A stretch of DNA of 64,000 bases from Scolanthus callimorphus (GCA_033964015.1 CM066915.1:12051573-12115572); one strand, 5' to 3'; counted from the stretch's first letter, positions 51,445 through 62,949 are shown. The notes: generated by a model not told the origin, from the letters alone. Made by a program: numbers and translations.

Positions 51445-52776
51445 ATCACAGAAACAATCACAGAGGAATCACCTTGCTTTGTGTACCGAGCAAAGTGTTC
51501 AACAGAATTATGCTGGAGCGCCTTAGGGTAGCGGCGGACGAGAATCTAAGGGATCACCAGGCAGGCTTCAGACAATCAAGATCATGTGCAGATCAGATAG
51601 CAACCCTCCGCATCATTATCGAACAGTCTATCGAATGGAACTCCTCCGTGTACATAAACTTTGTGGACTACCAGAAGGCCTTTGACAGCTTGGATCGCAC
51701 CTTTCTATGGAAGTTACTAAAACATTATGGCATTCCACAAAAGTTTATCAATATCATCAAGAATTCTTATAATGGCACTACCTGTAGAATTATCCACGAA
51801 GGTCAGTTGTCGCAGAGCTTTGAAGTGAGATCCGGAGTCAGACAAGGGTGTCTTCTGTCACCATTTCTATTTCTTCTCGCGATTGACTGGATAATGAAAA
51901 CATCTACATCTGGCCAGAGGAATGGAATACAATGGGCGCTAACCCAACAGCTGGATGACCTTGATTACGCTGACGACATCGCCTTGCTATCCCATTCAAG
52001 TTCTCAATTGCAGAGCAAAACCACCTTTGTGGCAGAAACATCTAAGAAAACAGGCCTTCTCATCAGTGACAAGAAAACCAAAGTCATGAAAATTAATTCC
52101 ACTGCCAACAAGAAGATCAGCGTTGACGGATTCGACATCGAGGAGGTAGAGTCCTTCACTTATCTAGGAAGCGTTGTTGACACATGTGGAGGTACGGATG
52201 CAGATGTTTCAGCTAGAATCAACAAAGCACGAGGTGTGTTCAATTCCCTAAAGAAGATCTGGAGCTCTTCCGAAATATCTTCAGCAACTAAGATACGCAT
52301 TTTCAACTCAAATGTCAAGGCAGTCTTGTTATATGGAGCAGAGACCTGGCGAATGACAGTGAAGACAATGAAGAAACTACAAACATACGCCAATCATTGC
52401 CTTCGCAGTATTCTTAAGATACACTGGACAGACAAGGTCACAAATGAGGAGCTTTGGGATAGAGCAAACCAACTACCAATCGTGACGCAGGTGAGGAAGC
52501 GCAAGTGGACCTGGTTGGGTCACACCCTTAGACGTCCCCCAGGCAGTATCACCAGACAAGCCCTGCGGTGGAATCCTCAAGGCAAGAGGGGAAGGGGTCG
52601 CCCTAGAAACACCTGGAGGAGGGATACGGAGAAAGAGATGAAGAAACTAGGACTGAATTGGAGGGAGATGGAACACCTGGCTAAGAATAGGAGACAATGG
52701 AGGAATTTTGTCAATGGCCCATGCTCCAACTTGGAGCTAAGGGCTTAAGTAAGTAAGTAAGTATCACAGAAACAAT
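51445..52776 (+). mobile_element. RTE-like non-LTR retrotransposon, 5'-truncated, with 14-bp target duplication
   Basis: ATCACAGAAACAAT at 51445-51458 is repeated at 52763-52776. The element between starts in mid-ORF and ends in (AAGT)n, 52746-52762. This is a textbook target-primed insertion, and the unbroken frame indicates recent age. Confidence 0.92.
51462..52748 (+). CDS. RTE-like reverse transcriptase, C-terminal 428 codons
   Basis: Open from the truncation point (RGITLLCVPSKVFNRIMLER); the first ATG-like codon used by a gene finder at 51474 is not a real start. RT motifs in order: NLRDHQAGFRQSRSCADQIA, VYINFVDYQKAFDSLDR (first Asp), SGVRQGCLLSPFLFLLAIDW, LDDLDYADDIALLSHSS (YADD box), KKTKVMKIN, ESFTYLGSVVDTCGGTDADV. 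The tail has the WLGHTLRRPPGS...RGRGRPRNTWRRD block typical of RTE-clade C termini. Full-length RTE proteins add an N-terminal APE endonuclease, which is missing here, so it cannot insert itself. Confidence 0.9.
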   Translation, partial: RGITLLCVPSKVFNRIMLERLRVAADENLRDHQAGFRQSRSCADQIATLRIIIEQSIEWNSSVYINFVDYQKAFDSLDRTFLWKLLKHYGIPQKFINIIKNSYNGTTCRIIHEGQLSQSFEVRSGVRQGCLLSPFLFLLAIDWIMKTSTSGQRNGIQWALTQQLDDLDYADDIALLSHSSSQLQSKTTFVAETSKKTGLLISDKKTKVMKINSTANKKISVDGFDIEEVESFTYLGSVVDTCGGTDADVSARINKARGVFNSLKKIWSSSEISSATKIRIFNSNVKAVLLYGAETWRMTVKTMKKLQTYANHCLRSILKIHWTDKVTNEELWDRANQLPIVTQVRKRKWTWLGHTLRRPPGSITRQALRWNPQGKRGRGRPRNTWRRDTEKEMKKLGLNWREMEHLAKNRRQWRNFVNGPCSNLELRA

Positions 52777-52837
52777 GACACTGAACCACTAATTTCCCAA
52801 CTACAACCTGTTCGTCGCTAACTGACCCAAAGCTATT

Positions 52838-52872
52838 TTTTTTTTTTTTCTTTTTTTTTTTATTATTTTATT
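52838..52872 (-). repeat. Poly(A) tail of the L1/Tx1-like element (T-run on plus strand)
   Basis: T-rich run broken by one C; followed by TATTTTATTTTATTTTCG. Marks the 3' end of the minus-strand LINE. Confidence 0.7.
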
Positions 52873-55800
52873 TTATTTTCGTCATTACAATATTCAAAGG
52901 ACTAATATTTAAAGTGACTCAGACACACGCACGCCACACACACACACGCACACACACACGCACACACACACTTATTACAATATATGATAGGTAAAGTAGT
53001 TATAAAAGGAACAAAAAGAGAAAACTTGCTGCTGTACATACATTAAAGGGTAGAAGGGCTTTCCATTTCTTGTTGTGGAAGTTAATCTTGTTCTTATGGT
53101 AGCAATAGAAAGTTCTGTGTGGTAAATTTCGTTAACTCGTTTCCAAAACAGGCTAGGATTTGACATTGGTTTTATCCTTACACTGCGGCAAAAATAAATA
53201 TAACGTTTAGCTATTATAATCAAAAAATTTAACACAATTGCATTGTTTGTTTGATCGAAACAGCCAAGCAAAAATTTTAATTTGGGAAGACAATTTTCAA
53301 GTATGTTCAGAGATCTGAACTGATTTCTATTGCTACCCAAAAAAGTTTAACATATTGCACTGAACAAATAAATGCTCGAGGGTCTCTTCTCCTTAGCGCA
53401 AAAGGTGCAGAGAGGAGACTCTACTAATTTCATTTGATAAAGCTTTTATTTCCATATAAAATTCTGTGAATGATTTTCCATTGAAATTCTCTATGCTTGA
53501 CGTCTATTGTGACCCTGAATGGAAGGGTATATACCTTCTCCCAATTGATACCGTGATTAGGGTAATCCAATTCATATTTTATTTGAGCGGTGGGTGTGAC
53601 ATTTGCTCTATCTAATAATAGGCTGTAAATTTGTTTCGTATTGATTTTGTTTAAAGTGAAAGTTTTTGATCAACTGTTATAGTTGTCAAGTCATCGTTAT
53701 CTTTCTTTTCGTCTTCTTGTTTTAATTGACTGCTGTTATTATTGTTATTATTAGGGGCATCTCGAAGTGCGTGTTTCCATTTAACAGGGAGGGAATTAAA
53801 CATTCCCCGAAGTAAGAGAAATTTGCGGGGCTAAGTTGAGCATACTTTCTTTGTAGTTTTTGGAAAGAAAGGAATTTTCCTTGGTTATCAATAATATCCT
53901 TCACCTTAACGAGTCCCCCTTTGCGAATATGATCCCTATAAACCGACTTATTATCAACCAAAATAAATTGATTGTTCCATAAAATTTGTTCAGAAACATT
54001 CATACTCATTACAGTCATCTCTGTTTGTTGTAAAACTAGACCAGCCCGAAAGCCTTCGTCATAAAACTTAGGCAATTTAACTGGTAATTTTTCTAAAGAA
54101 AAGTTGCATTTTAGTAAGAAAGGCCCTCCAACTTTTTTTAGAAGGCCAGATAGAAGAACTTTCCAATATGTTGTTGGTTTTGCTTCTAGAAAGCGCCTTA
54201 AAAAGGAAATTCTCTGTGACTTTATCATCATTTCTAAGTCAGGCATTCTAATTCCTCCTTTATTGTAATTGTTGATTACCACTGAGCGTTTAACTTTGTC
54301 CTTTTTTCCATTCCAAAGAAAATCGAACATTAATCTATTAACCTCATTACAAATTTCCTTATCGAAAATAATATAGTAGCTCGGTATAGGACTTTGGGTA
54401 TAATAAAAGTCTTAAGGATTTGGACTTTTCCGAACACAGTCAAATTTCTCCATTTCCATAAGTTAAGAGTCTCTTTTAAAGATTTTATAATAGATTCAAA
54501 ATTTAACTCTTTCCTGAGCTTCTTATCATAGGTGAAATATACACCAACAATTTTTATAGGCTCATTAACTTTTTTAATTGGCAAAATTTCTTTGGTATTG
54601 AAACTAGCGCTAGCCACATAGCCTCTGTTTTATCATTGTTAATTTGAAGGCCAGAAATTTTTCCAAATCTATTGAGTAATCTAATTAACACTTCAAAAGA
54701 AGATTTATCTTGGAGAAACACAGTCATATCATCAGCGAACAAGCTCACTTTGATTTCTACATCATTTATTATGATTCCTTGATGTTCTTATTTTCCCTTA
54801 TATGGTTAGCTAGTGTCTCCAGGACGAGAATAAAAAGGAAAGCGCTGAGAGGATCTCCCTGGCGGACGCCAGAGTTGATCTCAAAATAGGGCGTACAATG
54901 GCCATTATTCATGACACAGCTTGTCAGCTGCGATAGAAATACCTTTACCCAAGTAATAAAAGAGGGACCAAAATTAAAGTGCTTTAAAGATTTCAGCAAA
55001 AATGTCTATTTACAGAGTCAAAGGCTTTTTGAAAATCTATAGCAACAAGAAGCCCAGGAATATTTCGGATCTCGTAAAATCAATAATATCTTCTATTGTC
55101 CTAACAGCATCATAGATTGAACGGCCCTTCACATAAGCATGTTGATCTGAGTGGATCAAATCTGGCAGAACATTTGAATTCGCATCCCTATTGCCTTACT
55201 CCCATTTTTGAGTCTACATTAATCAAGGACAGAGGTCTCCAGTTCTTTAAATAGCGGCGATCCTTGTCCTTTTTTTCATTATTTTAATAATGGCCTGCCT
55301 CTGTGTGGTAGAAAGGTTTCCATGATCATAAGCATATTTAAACACTCAATTAAATGCTCTCCTAAAAGTGGCCAAAATATTTCATAAAATTCAATGGATA
55401 AACCATCACTTCCAGGTGATTTATTTTCTGAAATGCTTTCTGAAAAGCTTTGAAGGCCTCAGAAATTGTAAGTTTTCCTTCACATGTTTTTTTCGCTTGT
55501 TCTGTTAGCTTGGTGTTGATCTGTGTGCGGATAGAAATGTGTCTATTTCATCATCATCACCCTCTGATTGTTCGCATATAAATCGCGATAAAAATATTCT
55601 AATTCCCTTAAAATAACTTTGGGCAAGACGTCAACTTCCATTAGATGTGTATATTTTTCGAATCCAATTTTTTTGTACAGGTGATTTTCAAGATTTAAAA
55701 AAAATTTATTGTTCTTTTCTCCATATTCGTACCACTTTACTCTCGATCTAATAATACTACCTTTAGTTATATATCAATACGTTTCTCATACTCTAGGCGA

Positions 55801-55975
55801 ACAGCTTCTACATTCGCTGCGTTTGCTTCGGATGGTTTTTATCATTTTCTTCTTCATGTAACTTAAGTAGGTATTCAATGCCAAAGCTATTCGATACAAA
55901 AGTTGGGGGCAAAGGTGATTTTTTCTGAACTTGGTTTGGAGGTGACGTGAGAGATAGAGACTTGAACTACACATT
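52873..55975 (-). pseudogene. L1/Tx1-like LINE, ORF2 remains
   Basis: Minus-strand segments from right to left: SRVKWYEYGEKNNKFFLNLE (near 55740), NKSPGSDGLSIEFYEIFWPL (near 55410), KNWRPLSLINVDSK (near 55240), AIDFQKAFDSVN (near 55020), GVRQGDPLSAFLFILVLETL (54860), SLFADDMTVFLQDKSSFEVL (54740, FADD box), NVTG-like palm end, WNGKKDKVKRSVVINNYNKG and GIRMPDLEMMIKSQRISFLR (54310), and the end NFLIIIAKRYIYFCRSVRIK (53210). This is the L1-type order. Many frameshifts and stops; no endonuclease seen. 3' poly(A) at 52838. Confidence 0.85.
52924..52972. repeat. (CA)n microsatellite
   Basis: CACACGCACG... then (CA)n with CG interruptions, inside the LINE 3' UTR. Confidence 0.9.
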
Positions 55976-57534
55976 TCTATTTTTAAGTCACCGGTTCAGC
56001 CCTTGGTACCATGATCTACGAGCTATGCATTCATAGTTTAATTTGCTAGGTGAATGATTTGAGCAAATTTAAAACTAAATGCCTCAGCAAATGACCGACT
56101 CCGAATGGACAACAATGCAGTTTAAAAGGATTAATGAAGCAAATTAACTCACCTTTTCGCTTTTATATGTTTGTAGTTTTCGTCGATGTCAACCAACAAT
56201 CTCTCAATGGTGCCGTTATAACATAACAATGGCAGCCATGTTTGCTACGAAGGACTTCTTCTCTGGTCGTACTGAGAAAGACGAGAAGCTTATTTTTCGA
56301 CCATGTAGCCGCTATTTGAAGCATCCTAAGCATCGACCGGCCTTTTAAATGACAATAGGATAATGTCGAGGAATATTTTAAGCATCTTCGGCAACATTTA
56401 CGCAGAAATAATCCAGAAAAATCGATGGGACAAACCGAGACGTAACGCTCCACTCCGACGAGTGGAATGACCAGTGGGCTTACTAGCGCATGCGCAGAAC
56501 TTGTTCTCCACCTGCTGTGGAATGCACTATTAATTTTTAGTCCTCAAACAATTCAACACTATGAACAATTCAGCACTGTGAACAATTGAATTTTAATAAC
56601 TGAGCTTAGTTTGCCCAATCAGATCGGACGTAATGTTTATTATTATATGGCAACGATAGTACGCGCGCTCTGATTGGCTAGCGAGCGGGCGTAACTCTCC
56701 TTAATGCCCACGGGCATTATGGAAATTCTTAATGCCCGCTCGCAGTTCAAGACTGACAAAAAATCATCTCCTTGAAATAACACAAATTCAAAAAGATTTT
56801 CAGCGAAATTCACAACAAGGAATACTTGACACAGTATAACACAAATCTAACTTGTAGTGACAAGAGGAAAATAAAGGCCTAAATAGCAGAAATGACCTGT
56901 TTACAAAAGCAAAAGCAGAGCCAAAAAGTTACTCTACTAAGAAATTCGAGTCTATCCGGAGAAAAAAGGGAGTCAAAATAGCCGCAAAAGGTAAAAGCTA
57001 CATGTAAAGTCAAAATTTATTGGAATTCAAGAAACGCAAGTGAAATTCAAGTGAAGTCGTTGATTTCTTTTCTCTCTCCATCTCCTCGAGTTAAATTCAT
57101 TCTTACTTTTACGTTTGCTTTTGCACAAATAAAATAACCATTGCAATTTTCTGGAGGATAGCTTGTGAAATATCTTCTTCAGGTTTAACTCTTCTTCCGT
57201 ATTTATTAAAGGCCGTTCCTAGTGCAAAAGGAGCAATGTTTTCCCCAATGGTGCTAAAAAAAAGTTGAGCTGACGTCGAAGACTTGCTTCCCGGTTGCTC
57301 ATTATAAAATATCTGTAAAAGAAAGGATTCCGAAGTATTTGATATCCATAAGAGATTGATCACTTTAGAGCAAGTCTGGCGTGGTTTTCACCCACGGGTT
57401 TGTTCTATCAATTTGACTCAGAAAAAAACTCTGAATGAACTCGAGCGCGACGCGGGCGCGTGTCTGAGTTATTTCGGCGGGAAAATGAACATGGCGACTT
57501 CCGGTTCGTAAAAAGTTTGTAGAAAAAGTGCCAT
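55976..57534. other. Non-coding with CCAAT-like motif and small palindrome
   Basis: GTACGCGCGCTCTGATTGGC at 56660 and the mirrored pair CGGGCGTAAC...TTAATGCCCACGGGCATTA...TTAATGCCCGCTCGC at 56687-56745. Frames of up to 96 codons (56163-56453 minus) are unrecognised. Confidence 0.45.
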
Positions 57535-57695
57535 ATAATAAACAACTTACTAACCTCGACCGTTCGGGCATTACGTGAAATATCAAACCTCGGTTTTGGC
57601 GTATCAACCTCGCTATCGCTCGGTCGATACACCAAAACCTCAGTTTGATATTTCACGTAATGCCCTCACTCTCGGTTAGTAAGTAGTTATTATCA
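57535..57695. repeat. Long imperfect palindrome
   Basis: ATAATAAACAACTTACTAAC...is mirrored by ...GTTAGTAAGTAGTTATTAT; arms of about 75 bp share GGGCATTACGTGAAATATCA and AACCTCGGTTTTGG around the centre CTCGCTATCGCTCG. Confidence 0.8.
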
Positions 57696-58543
57696 AACGC
57701 GGTTATCAAGAGTCGTGGAATGGCAAACTTTAGCTTCCTAATTCCCAAACCGTATGTACGAAACGCGCTCAAACTTACTTACACAGGTGGGTTACCAACT
57801 GTTATTTTCCGTTGCAATAACGCGGGAGAGTTTAGAATGACGTATTTGGCTCCCATGAGTAAAATTTGTTTGAACTTAAGAACTTGAATAATTTGGCGAT
57901 AAATGTGTATCTCTACAAAGCATGTTCCTGTCGCATCGCGTTCGCCTGATCCATTTGAATACGTTCAGGATGGATGGGGAAGGATTAGACTATCGTATGG
58001 TGAGTATTGATTTTTACCTCAATAATTTTTAATTTGAGCTACTGTTACATATTCATAAGCTCAACATTTTTGGGTTATAAATTTTCCCTTCATTTTTTAC
58101 ATAGATGCAATGTCCCAATTCGGCAATACGTTTGTCAGATGAGAGTTCAATTAACAATGATCACATACTCGCAGAATGTAGTGGTTTGCAGCTCTAGTTT
58201 TTTAGATATTGTACCGAAAACACGAAAACGAGGTTTTGTTTGCACGTGCATCGCACCTGCCTAATTATAAATATCTAATATTTGTTTTAATATTCATAAA
58301 CTGAAAGCATTGATTATTATATGAGTTTCACATCAGATCGGTCGGATGTTTCGAAGGGGCTTTAAAACATGATTTCGAAATAAAGGTATTTTTAAAATAA
58401 TTACCCGCGGGCCACCTTAAATGTTTTTTATTGAGGACTAAATACAAAGATTATTTAAAATTGATTTACTTATCGTAAATAATTTCTCCTACAGCTCAGG
58501 TTAATATTGAGCGAAGACTCAGTTTCCTGTTTGAGGGGAAGAT
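57696..58543. other. No recognisable feature
   Basis: Frame 58007-58264 (85 codons) has hydrophobic stretches but no known domain. Nothing else assigned. Confidence 0.35.
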
Positions 58544-58793
58544 GTGTATACATTAGTTTATACAACCAGTATCGATGCATATCTTCGTAACTTTCAATTT
58601 AAAATTTTGAATAATATACTGTATTTGAATAAGAAATTATACCATTTTAATATGGTTTCGTCTCCCCGCTGTAGCTTTTGTCATTCCCAATATGAGACCA
58701 TTGACCATCTTTTCTACGAATGTACCCATAGTTAGTATGTACCGAATGGAAATCCTTATATTTTGACATTAAGATGGTGTGTAGAAGAGGCTA
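58544..58793 (+). pseudogene. LINE reverse transcriptase C-terminal finger
   Basis: Reading YTTSIDAYLRNFQFKILNNI, LYLNKKLYHFNMVSSPRCSF, CHSQYETIDHLFYECTHS: the CSFC...HLF-EC zinc-finger-like C terminus of L1/Tx1-type RTs. The Penelope-like element starts right behind it at 58794, probably inserted in this LINE. Confidence 0.75.
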
Positions 58794-58995
58794 GGTATAA
58801 AATCGAATCAATAAATTGAAAAAGTATCAGTATAATTTAATACAAACGTTTCGGGCATGGCCCTTCATCAGTGTATAAAAAGGCGGTATTCGCCATGCTA
58901 AAATCCTAACAGAAAAGCGCGCGCTAAATACAATAAGCGCGCGCGCTCTAGATGAGTTCGAACAGTCAGAGATAGTGGAAATTGATGTTGAGTCC
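58794..58995 (-). repeat. Pseudo-LTR, downstream copy
   Basis: Starts GGTATAAAATCGAATCAATA and ends GTTGAGTCC. Includes the hammerhead at 58841-58875 and (GC)-rich GCGCGCGCTC near 58939. Differs from 62233-62427 by a few substitutions and a short insertion near 58981. Confidence 0.88.
58841..58875 (-). ncRNA. Hammerhead ribozyme in downstream pLTR
   Basis: Minus strand: stem I TACA/TGTA, CTGATGA, stem II GGGC-CAT-GCCC, GAAAC, GTT. Complete core; stem III is the two-pair A-C/G-U type without a loop. Cleavage is expected after the GUU triplet. Confidence 0.75.
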
Positions 58996-61900
58996 ACGTG
59001 GGCTAAGAGTCCCAAGTTAAAGATAAGTTCCATCTCCTGGTGTTTGTGATGGTAGTTGTCCCCGTGGCTTAAACGGAGGCCGCATACCCTAAGATTGTCA
59101 ATAGAGTGCGATGTAGACTTTCCCAAAGTCCGCTGTTCCTCTTTTTTTTTAATTGGCTTATTTTGTACAACGGACTTTCTCGCTCGCTTCCCGCCAGTTT
59201 TTACCGACCTAAATTTAGGTCGGGGGTGTGTCGGGGGTGTGTCTGATAAACATCCAATCCGAGTGAGAGAAAGTTTGACGTCACATTTTACGCCATCGTC
59301 GTTCATTCGCGCGATTTGAAACGGAAAATATTTTTCGCACAAACAAACATCCTCTGTTGGGCGAAAAACATCTTTTAGGTATCAAACGCTGCGCTTCAAA
59401 GTCTTTCCACTTGTAGATCTATTCTGATGAATTTTCGTAAGCATTTCTTAAGATAAATTTTCCAAAACTAGCATTATAACACGACGAAATCATGCAACAA
59501 AAGTCTTGATTCTTAGTTGTTGACAAAATTCACGGCGCGCACTGCTGACGAAGATCGCGCCACTTTGAGCGCGCGCTGTTCTGCATTCGTTTTTCGCGGC
59601 AAAAATATGCAAATTAAAATCGAAAGCGTGCAAGCGAAACAAGTCGTACTCTCCCGCGCTCCACCGGGCCGTGTTCTTTTTTCCTTTTGTTATAAGGAAA
59701 AACATAGAGTACGACTTGGGGCAAGTCTAAGTGCGATGCAGAGTTAAAATGTTCGGCCACGGGGAAACCAGGAGATTTGTTCTTGATACTGCGAAGGTAC
59801 TCTCCAACTCGTTCGCGTAAAGAACGACCGGTTTCACCAATGTACAGAGAAGTACAAACGGGTGCAGCTGATGCAATACACCACATTCTCAGACCGACAG
59901 GTGAAGCGATTGTTGATGGTGTATCTGCTTTTGAGACCCTGTATGATAGTCTGAGAAGTGGTGTGTTTGCACGTCTGACAGCGTGGGCGGTTTACACGGG
60001 AACGTTCCGGCATCCGATGATGTTGACGAACCGACACTAGAGTGCACGAGGATATCCCTGAGATTCTTGTCGCGATTCTTGTCGGATATAAGTGGCGACT
60101 CAGGGAAAATCCTGCGTGTGTCTGGATCAGTGGTTAAGATGTTAAAGTTCTTCATGAGTATCTGTTTGGTAATGGCGTTAAAGTTGTTGTAAGTAAGTAC
60201 CAACGGAACGCGGTCTGTGCTGTCCTCATGCCGGGAAGCCGTAAGGGCGTCTTGACGTGTAACTGTTAAAACTCTGTTAAGGTCATTCTCGAATTGTGCA
60301 GCTGGATAACCACGAGCTGTGAAGAAATGTTGCATCTCTCTAGAGTTGACGAGGAAGTCGTTATCATCTGAACAGAGACGGCGGAGACGGAGAAACTGGC
60401 TGTATGGGATAGCCCGTTTACAATGGCCGGGGTGGTGTGACGTAAAGTCGAGGTAGTTGTGTGTGTCAGTCTCTTTGTAGTATATTGATGTCTGAATGCT
60501 GTGATTGGATATTCGCAACTAGATGTCGAGAAAAAGCAGTCCGAGTTCACTGATGGTAGAAGTAAACTCCAGGGCAGGATGGAAATTGGAGACGTACTCT
60601 ATAAATCCTTCAAGATCACGACGATCACACTGCGCAGCACCCACTACGTCATCATTATAACGCTTCTGAAGTTGAGGGAAAAAGAGAACCAGTTCGGCGA
60701 GACGAGTAAGGGTGGCCGTGGGAGGTTCCTGCACCGTGCGTTTGTCCAGGAAGTGGGCGAGCGCCTGTAGTCCGCTGTTGTTAAGAATGACGCTGTACAA
60801 AGACTTAACGTCCATAGTGAACAGGAAACATGGCTTGGAACTGGCTTCATCGAAGCGGAATTCATTGAAGATGTTTAAGGCGTGGTTGGTGTCTTTAAAT
60901 AAGTTGGCAGGTTTCTCACGAACGGGGCCATTATCTCATCAAGGTATGCTGCGATGTTTTCCGTCGGACAGCTGCAAGCAGACACTATAGGACGTCCGGG
61001 GTTGTTGTCTTTATGAATCTTGGGCAGCATATAGAAACGCGAGGTACGAGGCGTGGTGACTATAAGGTGCTTAGCCGTGGGTGGTAAGGCACAAGTAGCG
61101 ATCATGTTCTTGATGTTATCTTTGACAACCATCTGATACTCTCTTGTTGATCAGAGTCGAGTCGTTCGTAAAAACGATTGTCAGATAGTTGCCGGTTAGC
61201 TTCTTGGATGTAGAGTTCGCGTTGCCAAACAACAACTGCGCTCCCTTCTCCGCTGCTTTGATAAGGATGTCCTGCCGTTGTCGTAAAGACCGTAAAGCTT
61301 GCTTCTCTTCAGAAGAGAGATTCGAGGTGGTGATGCGTCTCTTGAAATTCAAAGAATTGATGCTGCGACGACAACGACAGGGCAGTAAAACGTCCATCCT
61401 TAGGTGTCCATGTAGAGGTCTTCTTCTCAAATTTAGCGAAAGGATCGTCATCCTGTTCTTGTACATCTTCCTAGTCATGAAATGAGCTTTGAGACGGAGA
61501 CGGCGAAAAACTTCTCGCTATCAGATTTAACCTCGTATTCATCAACCTTGTTATTTTTCAGGGACAAACGTGAGACCTTTGCTGAGGACGGTATTTTCAG
61601 CATCAGAAAGCGGCAAATCTGCGGGAATAGTAACAACAGTTCTTATCGCTGATACAACAGGTTGGACTGTAACATCATCATTGGCAGATCTCGCTGTGTA
61701 CGCAGAGAGGCGAACTTTGCATCTTTAATAGACTTGATTTCATGATGCAAATTAGAGTTCAATTCAGAAATAATGTTCATGGCACAGTGATACTCTGCAG
61801 GAGTACAGCTATCACGGAGGCTGCTGGAAGCACGGGACTTGAGGTTGGAAACATGTATAAGACTGACCTTAAACTTCTGTACGCTTGTTTGCATCAGGCG

Positions 61901-62162
61901 TCTTGAACAAGAATTAAGATTCTGGAATAGTGTCTGTGGTCGTAATTACCATTGGAGGGATGAAATCGTAGTCGGAAACCTTAGGAATTACTCCCTTGCG
62001 TAGACAACGGCCAATGAAGATGATATGGCTGGTTAGCTTGGTCTTTTTGAAGATGTTGTAAGCCAGCTTGAGAGCGATAGATCTTGTATCGTCGTCAAGA
62101 AATGAGAGGCTGTGTTGTAAATCGCGTCGTAGAGAGGACACAGTTCTTCTAATATTAGGCAT
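58965..62162 (-). pseudogene. Penelope-like polyprotein (RT plus GIY-YIG), frameshifted
   Basis: Minus-strand pieces in order: 62162-61914 (MPNIRRTVSSLRRDLQHSLS, HIIFIGRCLRKGVIPKVSDY), 61894-61643, 61478-61116 (LRQRQDILIKAAEKGAQLLF), 61132-60875 (RFYMLPKIHKDNNPGRPIVS, RT motif 2), 60815-60519 (MDVKSLYS, first Asp; QKRYNDDVVG, YNDD box at about 60658), 60518-59889 (HPGHCKRAIPYSQFLRLRRL) and the nuclease: NVVYCISC, LYIGETGRSLRERVGEYLRS, AEHFNSASH, then, beyond the MITE, NLRVCGLRLSHGDNYHHKHQ, EMELIFNLG. The RT box is closest to the YIDD copy at 27.98-29.07 kb, so the same lineage. At least six breaks. Confidence 0.88.
59114..59729. mobile_element. 616-bp TIR element with 9-bp target duplication
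   Basis: AGTGCGATG at 59105-59113 and 59730-59738. Ends TAGACTTTCCCAAAGTCCG and, mirrored, TAGACTTGCCCCAAGTCG. It splits the Penelope-like nuclease between AEHFNSASH and SIDNLRVCG. A 9-bp duplication with TIRs fits Mutator-like (MULE) elements; no transposase is present, so the family is inferred. Confidence 0.85.
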
Positions 62163-62232
62163 AATAGCAGATGGAAAATCGCATCAAATGTTTTAGAAAA
62201 CTCCGTGTGATGCGTGACACTTGTAAAGAGAT

Positions 62233-62427
62233 GGTATAAAATCGAATCAATAAATTCAAAAAGTGTCAGTATAATTTAATACAAACGTTTCGGGCATGGC
62301 CCTTCATCAGTGTATAAAAAGGCGGTATTCGCCATGCTAAAATCCTAACGGAAAAGCGCGCGCTAAATACAATAGGCGCGCGCTCTCTAGATGAGTTCGA
62401 ACAGTCAGAGATAGTGGAATTGAGTCC
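62233..62427 (-). repeat. Pseudo-LTR, upstream copy
   Basis: GGTATAAAATCGAATCAATA...GAATTGAGTCC; lies just before the start of the coding region on the minus strand. Confidence 0.88.
62280..62314 (-). ncRNA. Hammerhead ribozyme in upstream pLTR
   Basis: Identical 35 nt to 58841-58875. Two cuts would release an RNA spanning one pLTR length plus the coding region. Confidence 0.75.
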
Positions 62428-62679
62428 AGACAGCACCAAACCTCACTCAATTTGTTTTATACCATGACAAAATTAAAGACTCTGCTAAAACAAGCACGTT
62501 CCGTTGCTAATCGCGCGCGCATTCGAGCAGTTTTCCGTTGTTTTAAAGACGCGCGCGCATGCTGACGTTAAACACTAATTTCGTGTGCATTTAGGACACT
62601 TCCGATTGGCTCTCGCGATTTCGATTGTTGAAACCGGTCTCCAAATATGGTCAAGATTTGTACCTTGACATGTTTGAAT

Positions 62680-62890
62680 GTGGTCACGCTTGTTATCGAA
62701 GAGATGTTTGACTGTTACACGTTTCAACTCACTTATATGTTTCTGGAAAAACATGTTACTTTCTAAAATTACCGGCTCGCCAATCACTCAATTGTCTGAC
62801 GTCAGAAGCATGTTTGCACAGGGAAATGCAAACATGGTTCTAAGCCAATCAGAGCGCGCGTACTATCTAAATTATTTTATAATGATGGAT
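62680..62890. repeat. Inverse copy of the repeat at 44740-44935
   Basis: Carries GCCAATCAGAGCGCGCGTAC at 62844 and CCGGCTCGCCAATCACTCAA at 62771. Frames here are not coding. Confidence 0.7.
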
Positions 62891-62949
62891 AAAATTTAAT
62901 TCAGCTACTCAACAAAAGAACATCCCCTGTCCAAAGAGAAAAAGTGTAT

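Larger units (their letters stand above)
58794..62427 (-). mobile_element. Full-length Penelope-like element with two pseudo-LTRs
   Basis: Direct repeats 58794-58995 and 62233-62427 (about 95% identical by eye) flank 3.2 kb of minus-strand coding sequence. Both repeats point the same way and both hold a hammerhead motif, the arrangement known for Penelope-like elements. Domain order on the minus strand is N-terminal helical region, RT, linker, GIY-YIG. A 616-bp MITE sits in the nuclease domain. No flanking target duplication identified. Confidence 0.88.

Noticed and set aside
59545..59580. CTGACGA on the plus strand as a hammerhead
   Set aside because: No GAAA box at a suitable distance and no stem I partner.
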